A DNA stretch of 64,000 bases from Streptomyces shenzhenensis (GTDB lineage Bacteria > Actinomycetota > Actinomycetes > Streptomycetales > Streptomycetaceae): positions 1-64,000 of the forward strand of contig NZ_JAJONF010000001.1 in assembly GCF_021462265.1 (NCBI RefSeq). Reading direction: 5' to 3'. Under the pieces are notes generated by a model. It made no database searches. It saw nothing but the letters and a program-made list of their open reading frames with translations, and had not been told where the DNA came from. Both the position numbers and the translations under genes were made by a program. This document shows positions 45,626 through 54,225 of the stretch, piece after piece (positions within the stretch are counted from its first letter, which is position 1; every line of letters starts with the position of its first letter).

Positions 45626-46819
45626 ATGTCCGCGTCCGTGAAGTTGCCCCCGTTCGATGCCGGTGATCCGCTGGGGATCGACGACCTTCTGGAGCCGGAG
45701 GATCTCGCCGTACGGGAGACCGTGCGGAACTGGGCGGCCGACCGGGTGCTGCCGTTCGTCGCCGAGTGGTACGAGAGCGGCGAGCTGCCCCGTGTCCGGG
45801 AGCTCGCCAAGGAGCTCGGGTCGATCGGGGCGCTCGGTATGTCACTCGACGGGTACGGCTGTGCCGGAGCCTCCGCCGTGCAGTACGGGCTCGCCTGCCT
45901 GGAGCTGGAGGCCGCCGACTCGGGTATCCGCTCGCTCGTCTCCGTGCAGGGATCGCTCGCCATGTACGCGATCCACCGGTTCGGGAGTGAGGAGCAGAAG
46001 ACCCGCTGGCTGCCGGGCATGGCCGCCGGCGACGTCATCGGGTGCTTCGGGCTCACCGAGCCGGATCACGGGTCCGACCCGGCCGCCATGCGGACGTACG
46101 CCAAGCGCGACGCGGGCGGTGACTGGGTGCTGGGCGGGCGGAAGATGTGGATCACCAACGGATCGGTGGCGGGCGTCGCCGTCGTGTGGGCGCAGACGGA
46201 GAACGGGATCCGCGGCTTTGTGGTGCCCACGGACACCCCGGGCTTCTCCGCGCCGGAGATCAAGCACAAGTGGTCGCTGCGGGCCAGCGTCACCAGTGAG
46301 CTGGTGCTGGACGACGTCCGGCTGCCTGCCGATGCCGTACTGCCGGAAGTCACCGGGCTCAAGGGGCCGCTCAGCTGTCTGTCGCACGCCCGGTACGGGA
46401 TCGTGTGGGGCGCCATGGGCGCGGCGCGCACCTGCTTCGAGACCGCCGTCGACTACGCGAAGTCGCGGGAGCAGTTCGGTCGGCCCATCGGCGGCTTCCA
46501 GCTCACCCAGGCCAAACTCGCCGACATGGCGGTCGAACTGCACAAGGGAATCCTGCTCGCCCATCATCTGGGGCGGCGGATGGATGCCGGCCGCCTCCGT
46601 CCCGAGCAGGTCAGTTTCGGCAAGCTCAACAACGTACGCGAGGCCATCGAGATCTGCCGTACGGCGCGGACGATCCTCGGGGCGAACGGGATCTCGCTGG
46701 AGTACCCGGTGATGCGGCATGCGACCAACCTCGAATCGGTGCTCACCTACGAGGGCACCGTCGAGATGCACCAGCTGGTGCTGGGCAAGGCACTCACCGG
46801 ACTCGACGCCTTCCGGTGA
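45626..46819 (+). CDS. Acyl-CoA dehydrogenase, glutaryl-CoA dehydrogenase-like
   Basis: 397 residues. The FAD-binding motif is CFGLTEPDHGSDPAAM, followed by GRKMWITNGSVAGVAVVWA, the Arg segment YAKSREQFGRPIGGFQLTQ, and the catalytic Glu in SVLTYEGTVEMHQLVLG. The EPDHGSDP and YEGT patterns match GcdH more than straight-chain dehydrogenases, pointing to lysine/tryptophan catabolism, though this is inference. ATG 45626 is preceded by GGGAGGG. Convergent with the sepF-like gene. Confidence 0.92.
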   Translation: MSASVKLPPFDAGDPLGIDDLLEPEDLAVRETVRNWAADRVLPFVAEWYESGELPRVRELAKELGSIGALGMSLDGYGCAGASAVQYGLACLELEAADSGIRSLVSVQGSLAMYAIHRFGSEEQKTRWLPGMAAGDVIGCFGLTEPDHGSDPAAMRTYAKRDAGGDWVLGGRKMWITNGSVAGVAVVWAQTENGIRGFVVPTDTPGFSAPEIKHKWSLRASVTSELVLDDVRLPADAVLPEVTGLKGPLSCLSHARYGIVWGAMGAARTCFETAVDYAKSREQFGRPIGGFQLTQAKLADMAVELHKGILLAHHLGRRMDAGRLRPEQVSFGKLNNVREAIEICRTARTILGANGISLEYPVMRHATNLESVLTYEGTVEMHQLVLGKALTGLDAFR

Positions 46820-46830
46820 CCCCGCGTGAG

Positions 46831-46855
46831 GGCAGGGCCGGTGAGCGGCCCTGCC
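46831..46855. terminator. Bidirectional hairpin terminator
   Basis: GGCAGGGCCG and CGGCCCTGCC form a perfect 10-bp stem, loop GTGAG, ending next to the stop codon of the sepF-like gene. Confidence 0.75.
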
Positions 46856-47296
46856 TCAGCTCTGGTTGAAGAAGCCGTCCTCCCGGCGCGAGGCCGGCTC
46901 ACCGCTGACGATCTCGGTGTTGGCGGGGGTCAGCAGGAAGACCCGGTTGGCGACCCGCTCGATCGTGCCGCGCAGGCCGAAGGTCAGCCCGGCCGCGAAG
47001 TCGACCACCCGCTTGGCGTCGGCCGGCTCCATGGCCGTGAGGTTCACGATGACCGGGACGCCCTCCCGGAACAGCTCGCCGAGCGCGCGGGCGTCCCGGA
47101 AGCTGTCCGGGGTGACCGTGCCGATCCGGCGGCCCTTGTCCTCGGCGGTGTCCGACGCCACCTTGACCCGGGGGTCGGTGACCCAGGCATCCCCGGGCTG
47201 CTCGGTCCCTTCGGAGTAGTCGTCGTCGTAGTAGCGCTCGTCATCGTTGTCGTCGACGAGGCCAAGCCAGGCACTCGCCTTGCGTACCGATCCCAT
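46856..47296 (-). CDS. SepF-like cell-division protein
   Basis: 146 residues. The N-terminal amphipathic helix [16 protein letters not shown] is the membrane anchor of SepF; after an acidic linker the SepF fold follows ([51 protein letters not shown] as two parts). SepF bends membrane and tethers FtsZ. It is not in the dcw cluster, so it is one of the extra Streptomyces paralogues (I recall them as SflA/SflB) rather than SepF itself. Confidence 0.9.
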   Translation of the reverse strand: MGSVRKASAWLGLVDDNDDERYYDDDYSEGTEQPGDAWVTDPRVKVASDTAEDKGRRIGTVTPDSFRDARALGELFREGVPVIVNLTAMEPADAKRVVDFAAGLTFGLRGTIERVANRVFLLTPANTEIVSGEPASRREDGFFNQS

Positions 47297-47992
47297 GGAC
47301 GCCTCCTCTCACAGCGGTCTTTTCTGCTTCCGCATCCCTATCGTCGTCCATGATGCGGATGTCGCGCCAAGTGGATAGACGCCGCACGGGGGGTTTGTGA
47401 CGGTACTGGTGCAGAGCCAAAACGTCGAGAGCCCAGGTACCCCAAGGGCGTTAGCTCACACGGCTGCTGACTGTGAGTGAAATATGATTGTCTCCGGCGT
47501 CCGGGTGATGAACGGTGCGTCCGGGTGAACGGGCGGAGGCGGTCCGGGGTGTCCCCGGACCGTTTTCGGCGGGCCGCCAGGCGGTTGGTCCGCCCGGTCG
47601 TCCGCGGCGGTGATGTGAGGAAAAGGCCTGGTGGGCGGCGTACTTGTGAGTCCGGGCGCGGTCGCGTCGGGTCTGCCGCAGCGCTCCGGACGGTCATCGC
47701 GGGGCGACGCGGCCCATCGTGGGTTCCGACGCGCGGCTCTGACGACGGATCAGGGGTCGCGGTCGGCTCGGGTGCGGCGGTCGGCGTCAACCGGCGTGCG
47801 GGTCCGTCACCGGATACGGGTGCGCGGCGCGGGGCGGTCGCCTCGGCATTCACCTTGATCCTGTTTCCGTGACGTAAAACAAAAACATGATCGGGTGAAC
47901 GTGGCCCGGAGATGTTCGTCGGCCGCAGCGCAGAACCATTTCTGCGCCAGTTCCGCCCGTCCCTCAACTCGTCCCATGGTTAAGGAACTTCC
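47297..47992. other. Long non-coding stretch upstream of the sepF-like gene
   Basis: 696 bases with no convincing gene. It contains the sepF-like promoter at its left end, a possible small-RNA unit with TATGAT at 47484-47489 and an orphan terminator at 47541-47566, then GC-rich DNA without coding bias, and an A-rich patch (ACGTAAAACAAAAACATG, 47871-47888) that may be the promoter for 47993. Confidence 0.45.
47541..47566 (+). terminator. Orphan Rho-independent terminator
   Basis: GGTCCGGGG and CCCCGGACC form a perfect 9-bp stem with loop TGT, then GTTTT. The nearest upstream + strand gene ended over 700 bp earlier, so it must end a short non-coding transcript or be a relic. Confidence 0.6.
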
Positions 47993-48106
47993 GTGCAAGC
48001 AGCCCCCATTCGCAGCAGGCTCCCGGGGATTCCGGTCCCGGCCGCCCTCGCACTCCTGCTGACCGGAGGAGGTGCGGGGTGCTGGGGGCGTTGGCGGACC
48101 GGGTGA
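47993..48106 (+). pseudogene. Truncated lipoprotein (signal peptide only)
   Basis: 37 codons from GTG 47993 with TAAGGAA 5 bases ahead: an Arg-containing lead, a hydrophobic stretch VPAALALLLTGGGAGC ending in a lipobox-like Cys, and a stop 7 residues later. A real lipoprotein would continue. No homologous-looking continuation is visible in other frames; the dispersed repeat begins 75 bp on, so the body was probably deleted. Confidence 0.45.
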
Positions 48107-48180
48107 TCGGGCAGCGGGTCGGCCCGGGCGGAGGAGGGCGGCGGTGAGGGCGCGGCAGGAGGCTGGGCGTGGCGCCGACG

Positions 48181-48263
48181 TCGCGGCTGCGGGTTCGTCG
48201 TGGCTGGTCGTGCCCATGCGGCCAAGCCGCGCATCCGCGAGCTCCGCGCCCCCTTTGGGGCAC
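48181..48263 (+). repeat. Dispersed intergenic repeat, copy C
   Basis: Contains GCGGCTGCGGGTTCGTCGTG then GCTGGTCGTGCCCATGCGGC then CTCCGCGCCCCCTTTGGGGC, in the order seen in copies A and B. It abuts the microsatellite at 48283. Confidence 0.7.
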
Positions 48264-48282
48264 GTGAAGCCGGCGTCGTTCT

Positions 48283-48381
48283 TGCGGGTGCGGGTGCGGG
48301 TGCGGGTGCGGGTGCGGGTGCGCGGTGCGCGGTGCGCGGTGCGCGGTGCGCGGTGCGCGGTGCGTAGTGCGTAGTGCGAGG
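48283..48381 (+). repeat. Compound microsatellite (hexamer then heptamers)
   Basis: Six perfect TGCGGG units (48283-48318), then six perfect TGCGCGG units (48319-48360), then two TGCGTAG units and one TGCGAGG. All heptamers share TGCG. The perfection of the units points to recent slippage expansion. Confidence 0.9.
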
Positions 48382-48436
48382 GGAGGGGTGTGCGCGTGTG
48401 AAGGCGAAGGGCGGAACGGGGGAGAACGCGAAGAGT

Positions 48437-48453
48437 CCCCGCTGTCCGCGGGG
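48437..48453 (-). promoter_or_regulatory. Possible attenuator hairpin after the leader peptide
   Basis: CCCCGC and GCGGGG pair over 6 bp around a 5-base loop, 16 bases past the leader-peptide stop on the minus strand, where an attenuator would lie. Confidence 0.35.
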
Positions 48454-48469
48454 CGCGCAGGGGGTCAGC

Positions 48470-48541
48470 TCAACAGGAACAGGACCACACGCGACCGAAG
48501 TCGATGTGGGAGCGGGTGACCAGCCACTGCTGCGGATGCAT
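48470..48541 (-). CDS. Putative leader peptide of the sulfur-gene type, no downstream gene
   Basis: 23 residues, MHPQQWLVTRSHIDFGRVWS then CSC. It matches the Streptomyces leader-peptide pattern (L-T/V-x-R-x-H-x-D-x-x-R-V-x-S, then Cys near the end), which precedes sulfate, sulfonate and cysteine genes and is thought to sense cysteine supply through its terminal Cys codons. No Shine-Dalgarno is visible, which is common for these. Downstream on its strand there is only the microsatellite and a repeat, so the controlled gene appears lost. Confidence 0.65.
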   Translation of the reverse strand: MHPQQWLVTRSHIDFGRVWSCSC

Positions 48542-48612
48542 GGGCCAAGTGGAACAGGTCTCCGGTTTTCCGTCAACTGACCTGAGACGCGCTGCCCACA
48601 CTCTGGACACCC

Positions 48613-48643
48613 TTGACAACGAGGGGAAACGGCACCGTACAGT
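48613..48643 (+). promoter_or_regulatory. Probable vegetative promoter
   Basis: TTGACA (48613-48618) and TACAGT (48638-48643) separated by 19 bases. It would drive the 48768-50614 unit with a leader of about 120 bases that contains a perfect 8-bp hairpin (GAGCGCCG, loop TATCC, CGGCGCTC, at 48678-48698). Confidence 0.5.
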
Positions 48644-48767
48644 CGACGGACGGCCCTGCTGAGGGGCTCGGCCGTAAGAGCGCCGTATCCCGGCGCTCCG
48701 TGTGAAGGCAGCCGCACCACCGCGTGCGCGTCCACCGTGTTCGATTGATCCGCCACGGAGCCTTCGC

Positions 48768-48863
48768 ATGTCTTCCGAGACCCCCGCCAGAGCCACCCCC
48801 GCCACCGCCCCCGGCATACCCGGACTCGCGGCCGACCGCCCCACCTCGAAGGCCGCCCGATGA
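48768..48863 (+). CDS. 31-residue ORF coupled to the FAD/NAD(P)-binding protein
   Basis: MSSETPARATPATAPGIPGL then AADRPTSKAAR, Ala/Pro/Thr-rich, with CGGAG 11 bases ahead. Its stop overlaps the next start by ATGA. It could be a leader peptide that couples translation, or the head of a deleted gene. I recognise no family. Confidence 0.45.
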   Translation: MSSETPARATPATAPGIPGLAADRPTSKAAR

Positions 48864-50614
48864 GGCCGCAGCTGGTGATCGTGGGAGCCGGGCCGCGGGG
48901 GACCGGACTCCTGGAGCGCATCGCCGCCAACGCCCCCGAGCTGTACGCCGGTTCCGGCCTCGACATCCATCTGGTCGACCCGCATCCGCCGGGCGCCGGA
49001 CGCATCTGGCGGGCCGCCCAGTCGCCGCTGCTGTGGATGAACTCGCACGCCGAGGACGTCACCATGTTCACGGACGAGACGGTGCGGATGGCCGGGCCGG
49101 TGCGGGAGGGCCCCACCCTGCACGAGTGGGCGGCCCTGGACGGCCGTACCTTCGCCGACCGGCAGATCCAGGGCCGCTATCTGCGCCACGTCTACGACCG
49201 CGCCGTCGCCGACCTCCCCGAGGGCGTCACCGTGCACCACCACCCGCGCCGTGCCCTGCGGGTGAGCGGGCCGCGCGAGGGCCGTCAGCAGGTCTGGCTG
49301 GAGGGCAGGCCGCGCCCGCTCCTCGCCGACCTCGTGGTCCTCGCCCTCGGCCACCTGGACGCCGAACTCGACCCGGAACAGCAGGCACTGGCCGCGTACG
49401 CCGACGCGCACGGCCTGCTCCACCTGCCGCCCGACTTCACCGCCGACAGCGACCTGTCCGCACTGCGGCCCGGCGAACCGGTGCTGGTCCGGGGGTTCGG
49501 GCTCGCCTTCGTCGACCTGATGGTGCTGCTCACCGAGGGGCGGGGCGGGCGTCACGACGGTGACACCTATGTGCCGTCCGGGCAGGAGCCGCTGCTGTAC
49601 GTCGGGTCGCGGCGCGGAGTGCCGTACCACTCGAAGATCGGGTACGACTGGACCGGCGAACGCCCGCCGCTGCCCCGCTTCCTCGGACCCGGCGAGACCG
49701 ACGAACTGCTCGCCCGGCCCGGTGGCTTCGACTTCCGGCGGGACGTGTGGCCGCTGGTGGAGAAGGAGCTGGGGTTCGCCCACTACCACCGGCTGTTCAC
49801 CGTCCATCCCGAGCGGACGGCCGTGGCCTGGCGGGACTTCGAGGAGAAGTACGCCGCCGCCGAGGGCGGCGCGGACCTGCGGGCGCTGGTGGCGGCCGCG
49901 GTACCGGATCCGGCCGACCGGCTCGATCTCGCGGCGCTGGACCACCCGCTGGACGGGGTCCGTTACCGGTCGCACGAGGAGTTCCAGGACGGGCTGTGCG
50001 GCTACATCGAGGCGGACCTGAGCCGCCGGCACGATCCCGGGTACAGCCCCGACCTGGCGGTGTTCCTCGGGCTGCTCTCCGTCTACGGACAGTTGGTACG
50101 GCTCGGCGACATCGATTCCTGGTGGCACGGGTTCTTCAGCTACCTCGCCTCCGGGCCGCCCGGCCCCCGGCTGCGGCAGATGCTCGCGCTGTCCCGGGCC
50201 GGGGTACTGCGGTTCGTCGGCGCCGGGATGACGGTGACGGCCGAGGACGGGGTCTTCCGGGCGTCCGCCGAGACCGTGCCCGGGTTCGCCGTGGAGGCGC
50301 GGGCCCTCGTCGAGGCGCGGCTGCCCGAACCGACCATGGGACGTGCCCGGGACCCGCTGCTGCGCGAACTGCACGCCGGCGAGGCCGCCGAGACGGCCGA
50401 CGGGCTGCTCAGGGTGGACCCCGCCGACGGGCGGATCCTCGACCGGGGCGGGCGGCCGCATCCCCGGCGGTTCGCGCTCGGGCCGTTCACGAACAGCCGT
50501 ACGCCCGGGGCCTTCACCCGGCCGCGCACCGGAGGGCCCGCGTTCCGGCAGAACGACGCCACGGCACGCGCGGCGCTGGCCTTCCTGGCCGACCTGGCGG
50601 GATCCGCCTCATGA
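48860..50614 (+). CDS. FAD/NAD(P)-binding oxidoreductase-like protein
   Basis: 584 residues. The N-terminal Rossmann loop VIVGAGPRGTGLLERI with the NAD_binding_9-type pattern (LLWMNSHAEDVTMFTD) suggests a flavoprotein related to N-hydroxylating monooxygenases. VLALGHLDAELD marks the second half-site. No membrane helices. In Streptomyces such genes often neighbour LLM flavin monooxygenases, and here the next gene is a remnant of one, so a role in sulfur-compound oxidation is inferred. ATG 48860 and ATG 50611 both form ATGA overlaps. Confidence 0.82.
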   Translation: MRPQLVIVGAGPRGTGLLERIAANAPELYAGSGLDIHLVDPHPPGAGRIWRAAQSPLLWMNSHAEDVTMFTDETVRMAGPVREGPTLHEWAALDGRTFADRQIQGRYLRHVYDRAVADLPEGVTVHHHPRRALRVSGPREGRQQVWLEGRPRPLLADLVVLALGHLDAELDPEQQALAAYADAHGLLHLPPDFTADSDLSALRPGEPVLVRGFGLAFVDLMVLLTEGRGGRHDGDTYVPSGQEPLLYVGSRRGVPYHSKIGYDWTGERPPLPRFLGPGETDELLARPGGFDFRRDVWPLVEKELGFAHYHRLFTVHPERTAVAWRDFEEKYAAAEGGADLRALVAAAVPDPADRLDLAALDHPLDGVRYRSHEEFQDGLCGYIEADLSRRHDPGYSPDLAVFLGLLSVYGQLVRLGDIDSWWHGFFSYLASGPPGPRLRQMLALSRAGVLRFVGAGMTVTAEDGVFRASAETVPGFAVEARALVEARLPEPTMGRARDPLLRELHAGEAAETADGLLRVDPADGRILDRGGRPHPRRFALGPFTNSRTPGAFTRPRTGGPAFRQNDATARAALAFLADLAGSAS

Positions 50615-50899
50615 GCGGCGTGGCCGACAGGACGGACACCGCTGCCTCGGCCGGTGGATCTGGCGGAACTGGTCGCCGGCTGGCACGGTGAGGGTGCCGC
50701 CGACGGCTTCCACCTGGTCCCCGCCGAACCGCGCCGCGACCCGGAGCGGCTGGTCAACGGCACCGGGGCCCTCCTCCAACACCGCGGCCTGTTCCGCACC
50801 TTCTACCCGGGCGGCACCCTGCGCGAGCACCTCGGCCTCGCCCGGCCCGCCGGGCAGCCCACGGTGCCCTGCACCCCCTTGCGCACACGAGAGACATGA
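50611..50899 (+). pseudogene. Remnant of an LLM-class flavin-dependent monooxygenase
   Basis: ATG 50611 (ATGA overlap) opens a 26-codon frame that soon stops. In another frame from 50654, about 80 residues read DLAELVAGWHGEGAADGFHL ... GALLQHRGLFRTFYPGGTLR then EHLGLARP, which is the C-terminal end of NtaA/SnaA/DszA-type monooxygenases (full length about 440). The N-terminal 80 percent is missing, so an internal deletion has fused a start region to the 3' end out of frame. Confidence 0.75.
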
Positions 50900-50936
50900 C
50901 GTGAGTCGTGACGAAAGCAATGGAAGGACTGATCAT

Positions 50937-51716
50937 ATGAACGCGGACGCGTCCGGGGACTGGAAGCGCTGGCACGAACACCGCGAGGAGACGGTGTCGG
51001 CGCCGTACGGGCCGCTCGCGCTGGTCGGCAGCCACTGGATCGAGGACCACCCGGGCGGCCGGCTCCCGGCCGTCCCCGGAGTCTGGACCGCCGACGAGGA
51101 CGGCGTCGTGCTCACCGCGACGGCGGCCGACGGCCTGGCCCTGGACGGCGAGCCCTTCGCCGGTGAGATCCGGCTCGCCGCCGACCCCGAACCGTCGGCC
51201 CGGGTCACGTGGGGCGAGCGCCGGCTGGTCGTGCTGGTCCGCGAGGGCGTCTGGGGGGTACGGGAGTACGACCCGGCCGCCGGGCCCCGTCGCGCCTTCC
51301 GGGGCATCGACGCCACTCCGTACGACCCGCGCTGGTCGGTGCCGGGACACTTCACGCCGTACGACGACGACCCGCGCACCGTCCGCGTCGGCACCGCGGA
51401 CGGAGTGGAGCGCGCGCTCGTGCTCGCCGGGGAACTCGGCTTCACCGTGGCCGGGCGGGAGCTGACGCTCCAGGTCGCCGAGCAGGCCGACGGCCGGCTG
51501 TGGGCGGTCTTCGCCGACACCACCAGCGGGGTCACCAGCTTCCGGTTCAGGTTCCTCTATTCGGCCGCCCCGGCCGCCGACGGCTCCACCACCGTCGACT
51601 TCAACCGGGCGCAGCTGCCGCAGTGCGCCTTCGCGGACCACTTCATCTGCCCTTTCCCGCCGCCGGGCAACACGCTGGACCTCGCGGTCGAGGCGGGGGA
51701 GCGCCGGCTCGCCTGA
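50937..51716 (+). CDS. DUF1684 family protein
   Basis: 259 residues. Pattern matches DUF1684: an N-terminal helix ([20 protein letters not shown]), many beta strands, and the conserved end [20 protein letters not shown] then PPPGN. Function unknown. ATG 50937 is 8 bases after GGAAGGA. No signal peptide. It follows the monooxygenase remnant and was probably part of the same unit. Confidence 0.87.
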   Translation: MNADASGDWKRWHEHREETVSAPYGPLALVGSHWIEDHPGGRLPAVPGVWTADEDGVVLTATAADGLALDGEPFAGEIRLAADPEPSARVTWGERRLVVLVREGVWGVREYDPAAGPRRAFRGIDATPYDPRWSVPGHFTPYDDDPRTVRVGTADGVERALVLAGELGFTVAGRELTLQVAEQADGRLWAVFADTTSGVTSFRFRFLYSAAPAADGSTTVDFNRAQLPQCAFADHFICPFPPPGNTLDLAVEAGERRLA

Positions 51717-51966
51717 GGTTTCGACTGGTATGCGACAGGGTGTCAACTGGCCCGGACCGCGACGAGTTAACCCAAAGTCGGCGTGGTGCGCACCCAGCCG
51801 GGCGGCCGAAAGGCACCCTTGCGGGTACCGGTCGTTCGCCCGAATACTCCCCCTCAGCGCTTGTCAGGGACATGTGCGTCCGCAATCCGGGTGCCGTCCC
51901 CTGACTGCGCCTCACGGGCCCCGACCCCACGCGGGCCCCCGACTTCCCCCTGGGAGGGAACGAAAA

Positions 51967-52866
51967 GTGAGGATCAAGCGCACGACCCCCCGCAGCGGTG
52001 TCACGAGACGGACCCGGCTGATCGCCGTGGGCACCGGCTTCCTGGCCGCGGCCGCGTTCGCCGTCCCCACCGCGAGCGCGAGCACCACCCACACCTTCAG
52101 CGCCACCGAGCTGAAGGCAGTGAACAGCTCCGTTCTGAAGGCGGACGTCCCCGGCACCGCCTGGTCCGTCGACAGCAAGACCAACCGGGTCGTCGTCACC
52201 GTCGACAACACGGTCTCCAACGCCGAGATCGCCAAGATCAAGCGGCAGGCGGGCGCCGACGCCGGCGCGCTCACCATCAAGCACACCAACGGCACGTTCC
52301 GGAAGCTGATCACCGGCGGCGACGCCATCTACGGCGGCTCCTACCGCTGCTCGCTCGGCTTCAACGTGCACAGCGGGAGCACGTACTACTTCCTGACCGC
52401 CGGGCACTGCGGTCAGGTGGCCTCGACGTGGTACAGCAACTCCGGGCACACCACCGTCCTGGGCACGAACGTCAGTTACAGCTTCCCGACGAACGACTTC
52501 GCGCTGGTGAAGTACACCAACAGCTCGATCGCGCACCCGAGCGCGGTCGGCAGCCAGACCATCTCCAGCGCGGCCACGCCGAGCGTCGGGACGACGGTGT
52601 ACCGCCGCGGTTCGACCACCGGCACCCACAGCGGCCGGGTCACCGCGCTCAACGCCACCGTCAACTACGGCAGCGGTGACATCGTCTACGGCATGATCCA
52701 GACCACGGTCTGTGCCGAGGGCGGCGACAGCGGCGGCCCGCTCTACGCGGGTTCCGTGGCGTACGGTCTGACCTCCGGCGGCAGCGGCGACTGCACCTCC
52801 GGCGGTACGACCTTCTTCCAGCCGGTCACCGAGGCGCTGAGCTACTACGGCGTGAGCGTCGGCTGA
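51967..52866 (+). CDS. Secreted S1 serine protease, streptogrisin A/B type
   Basis: 299 residues as pre-pro-enzyme. The signal peptide has [20 protein letters not shown] then PTASAS; the propeptide ends before Ile115 ([10 protein letters not shown]), leaving a 185-residue mature enzyme, the same lengths I recall for streptogrisin B. The triad is His147 (LTAGHC), Asp177 (NDFALV) and Ser255 (GGDSGGP); four Cys form the two usual disulfides. It degrades extracellular protein. GTG 51967 is 8 bases after GGGAGGG; a hairpin follows. Confidence 0.95.
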   Translation: MRIKRTTPRSGVTRRTRLIAVGTGFLAAAAFAVPTASASTTHTFSATELKAVNSSVLKADVPGTAWSVDSKTNRVVVTVDNTVSNAEIAKIKRQAGADAGALTIKHTNGTFRKLITGGDAIYGGSYRCSLGFNVHSGSTYYFLTAGHCGQVASTWYSNSGHTTVLGTNVSYSFPTNDFALVKYTNSSIAHPSAVGSQTISSAATPSVGTTVYRRGSTTGTHSGRVTALNATVNYGSGDIVYGMIQTTVCAEGGDSGGPLYAGSVAYGLTSGGSGDCTSGGTTFFQPVTEALSYYGVSVG

Positions 52867-52892
52867 CGACCCTTCGGATCGGTTCCTGGCGG

Positions 52893-52921
52893 GCCCCCGT
52901 ACGCAACCGGCGTACGGGGGC
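52893..52921 (+). terminator. Terminator of the protease gene
   Basis: GCCCCCGTACGC pairs perfectly over 12 bp with GCGTACGGGGGC, loop AACCG. Confidence 0.8.
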
Positions 52922-52989
52922 TCGCTCTTGCGGGAACCGGGCGTTACGGTCGAAGGACCGTTGAAGTCAGTCACCCCCTGGGGGCCGGC

Positions 52990-53826
52990 ATGGTCGAGGC
53001 GCTGACGGCGGCCGCAGCCGCTCTCGTGTCCGTCGGAGCGGTCTACGCGATGTCCGCGGCACGGGTCGTCAAACAGTACGAGCGGGGTGTGGTCTTCCGG
53101 CTCGGCCGGCTCCGGCCGGAGGTGCGTGGACCCGGGTTCACCATGATCCTCCCGTTCGTGGACCGGCTCCAGAAGGTCAACATGCAGATCGTCACGATGC
53201 CCGTGCCCGCGCAGGAGGGCATCACCCGGGACAACGTGACCGTGCGCGTCGACGCCGTCGTCTACTTCAAGGTGACCTCGCCCGCCGAGGCGGTGGTCCG
53301 GGTGGAGGACTACCGGTTCGCGGTCTCGCAGATGGCGCAGACCTCGCTCAGGTCCATCATCGGCAAGAGCGAGCTGGACGACCTGCTGTCCAACCGCGAA
53401 AAGCTCAACCAGGGACTGGAGTTGATGATCGACAGCCCGGCCGTGGAGTGGGGGGTGACCATCGACCGCGTCGAGATCAAGGATGTCTCGCTGCCCGAGA
53501 CCATGAAGCGGTCCATGGCCCGGCAGGCCGAGGCCGACCGGGAGCGCCGGGCCCGTGTCATCAACGCCGACGCCGAACTGCAGGCCTCCAAGAAGCTCGC
53601 CGAGGCCGCCAAGGAGATGTCGGAGCAGCCCGCCGCCCTCCAACTGCGGCTGCTGCAGACGGTGGTGGCGGTCGCCGCCGAGAAGAACTCGACGCTGGTG
53701 CTGCCGTTCCCGGTGGAGCTGCTGCGGTTCCTGGAGCGGGCGCAGCAGCCACTGCCCGCGGCGGCAGGGGACGAAGGGGCCGGCGGGTCGGCGGGGGTGA
53801 ATTCCGGCCAGGGCGGCCAGGGGTAG
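52990..53826 (+). CDS. SPFH/Band 7 (slipin) membrane protein
   Basis: 278 residues. One N-terminal membrane helix (ALTAAAAALVSVGAVYAM) is followed by the SPFH domain (KQYERGVVFRLGRLRPEVRG, GITRDNVTVRVDAVVYFKVT) and a coiled coil (MARQAEADRERRARVINADA, then SKKLAEAAKEM). Slipins form membrane scaffolds and are often paired with an NfeD protease partner, which is absent here. Start ATG 52990 lies after GGGGGCC. Confidence 0.92.
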   Translation: MVEALTAAAAALVSVGAVYAMSAARVVKQYERGVVFRLGRLRPEVRGPGFTMILPFVDRLQKVNMQIVTMPVPAQEGITRDNVTVRVDAVVYFKVTSPAEAVVRVEDYRFAVSQMAQTSLRSIIGKSELDDLLSNREKLNQGLELMIDSPAVEWGVTIDRVEIKDVSLPETMKRSMARQAEADRERRARVINADAELQASKKLAEAAKEMSEQPAALQLRLLQTVVAVAAEKNSTLVLPFPVELLRFLERAQQPLPAAAGDEGAGGSAGVNSGQGGQG

Positions 53827-54117
53827 CCGGGGGCGGACGTCACTGCCCGCCGTCACGGCGCCGTCCGGGGCGCCGGGCGAGGGCGCGACGTCGGGCGCCG
53901 CCCGTGGTGTTCGCACCGCGAACTCTCCGCGGGCGACGGTGAACTGTGAGCGGTCCGCGCGCCGGGGCGCACAACATCAGCGCACGCGAGACCTGGAGTC
54001 GGCCTTGTGCGCTTCCTGCGGGGGCCCGGAACAGCAGGCGGCCGGCCGTCGACCGGCCTTCCGGCCCTTGCGGCCCCCCACCACCTTGCGGGCCCGCCCC
54101 CCACGGGAGGACGTGAG

Positions 54118-54225
54118 GTGAAGCACCGACGCATGCCCCGGCGCCGGGTGGCGCTCACGGGCCCGGGTGTCGTCGCGCTCATCGCGGCCGGAGCGTGGCG
54201 GTGGGGCTCTGAGGGCCGACGGTGA
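54118..54225 (+). pseudogene. Signal-peptide-only ORF
   Basis: 35 residues from GTG 54118, 7 bases after GGGAGG: VKHRRMPRRRVALTGPGVVA then LIAAGAWRWGSEGRR. A basic lead and short hydrophobic core resemble the start of a secreted protein, but a stop comes before any mature part. Probably a decayed gene; a small membrane peptide is possible. Confidence 0.35.

Noticed and set aside
48644..48767. SAM or TPP riboswitch in the leader of the FAD/NAD(P)-binding gene
   Set aside because: Two hairpins form but none of the conserved SAM-I, SAM-IV or TPP core strings could be found.
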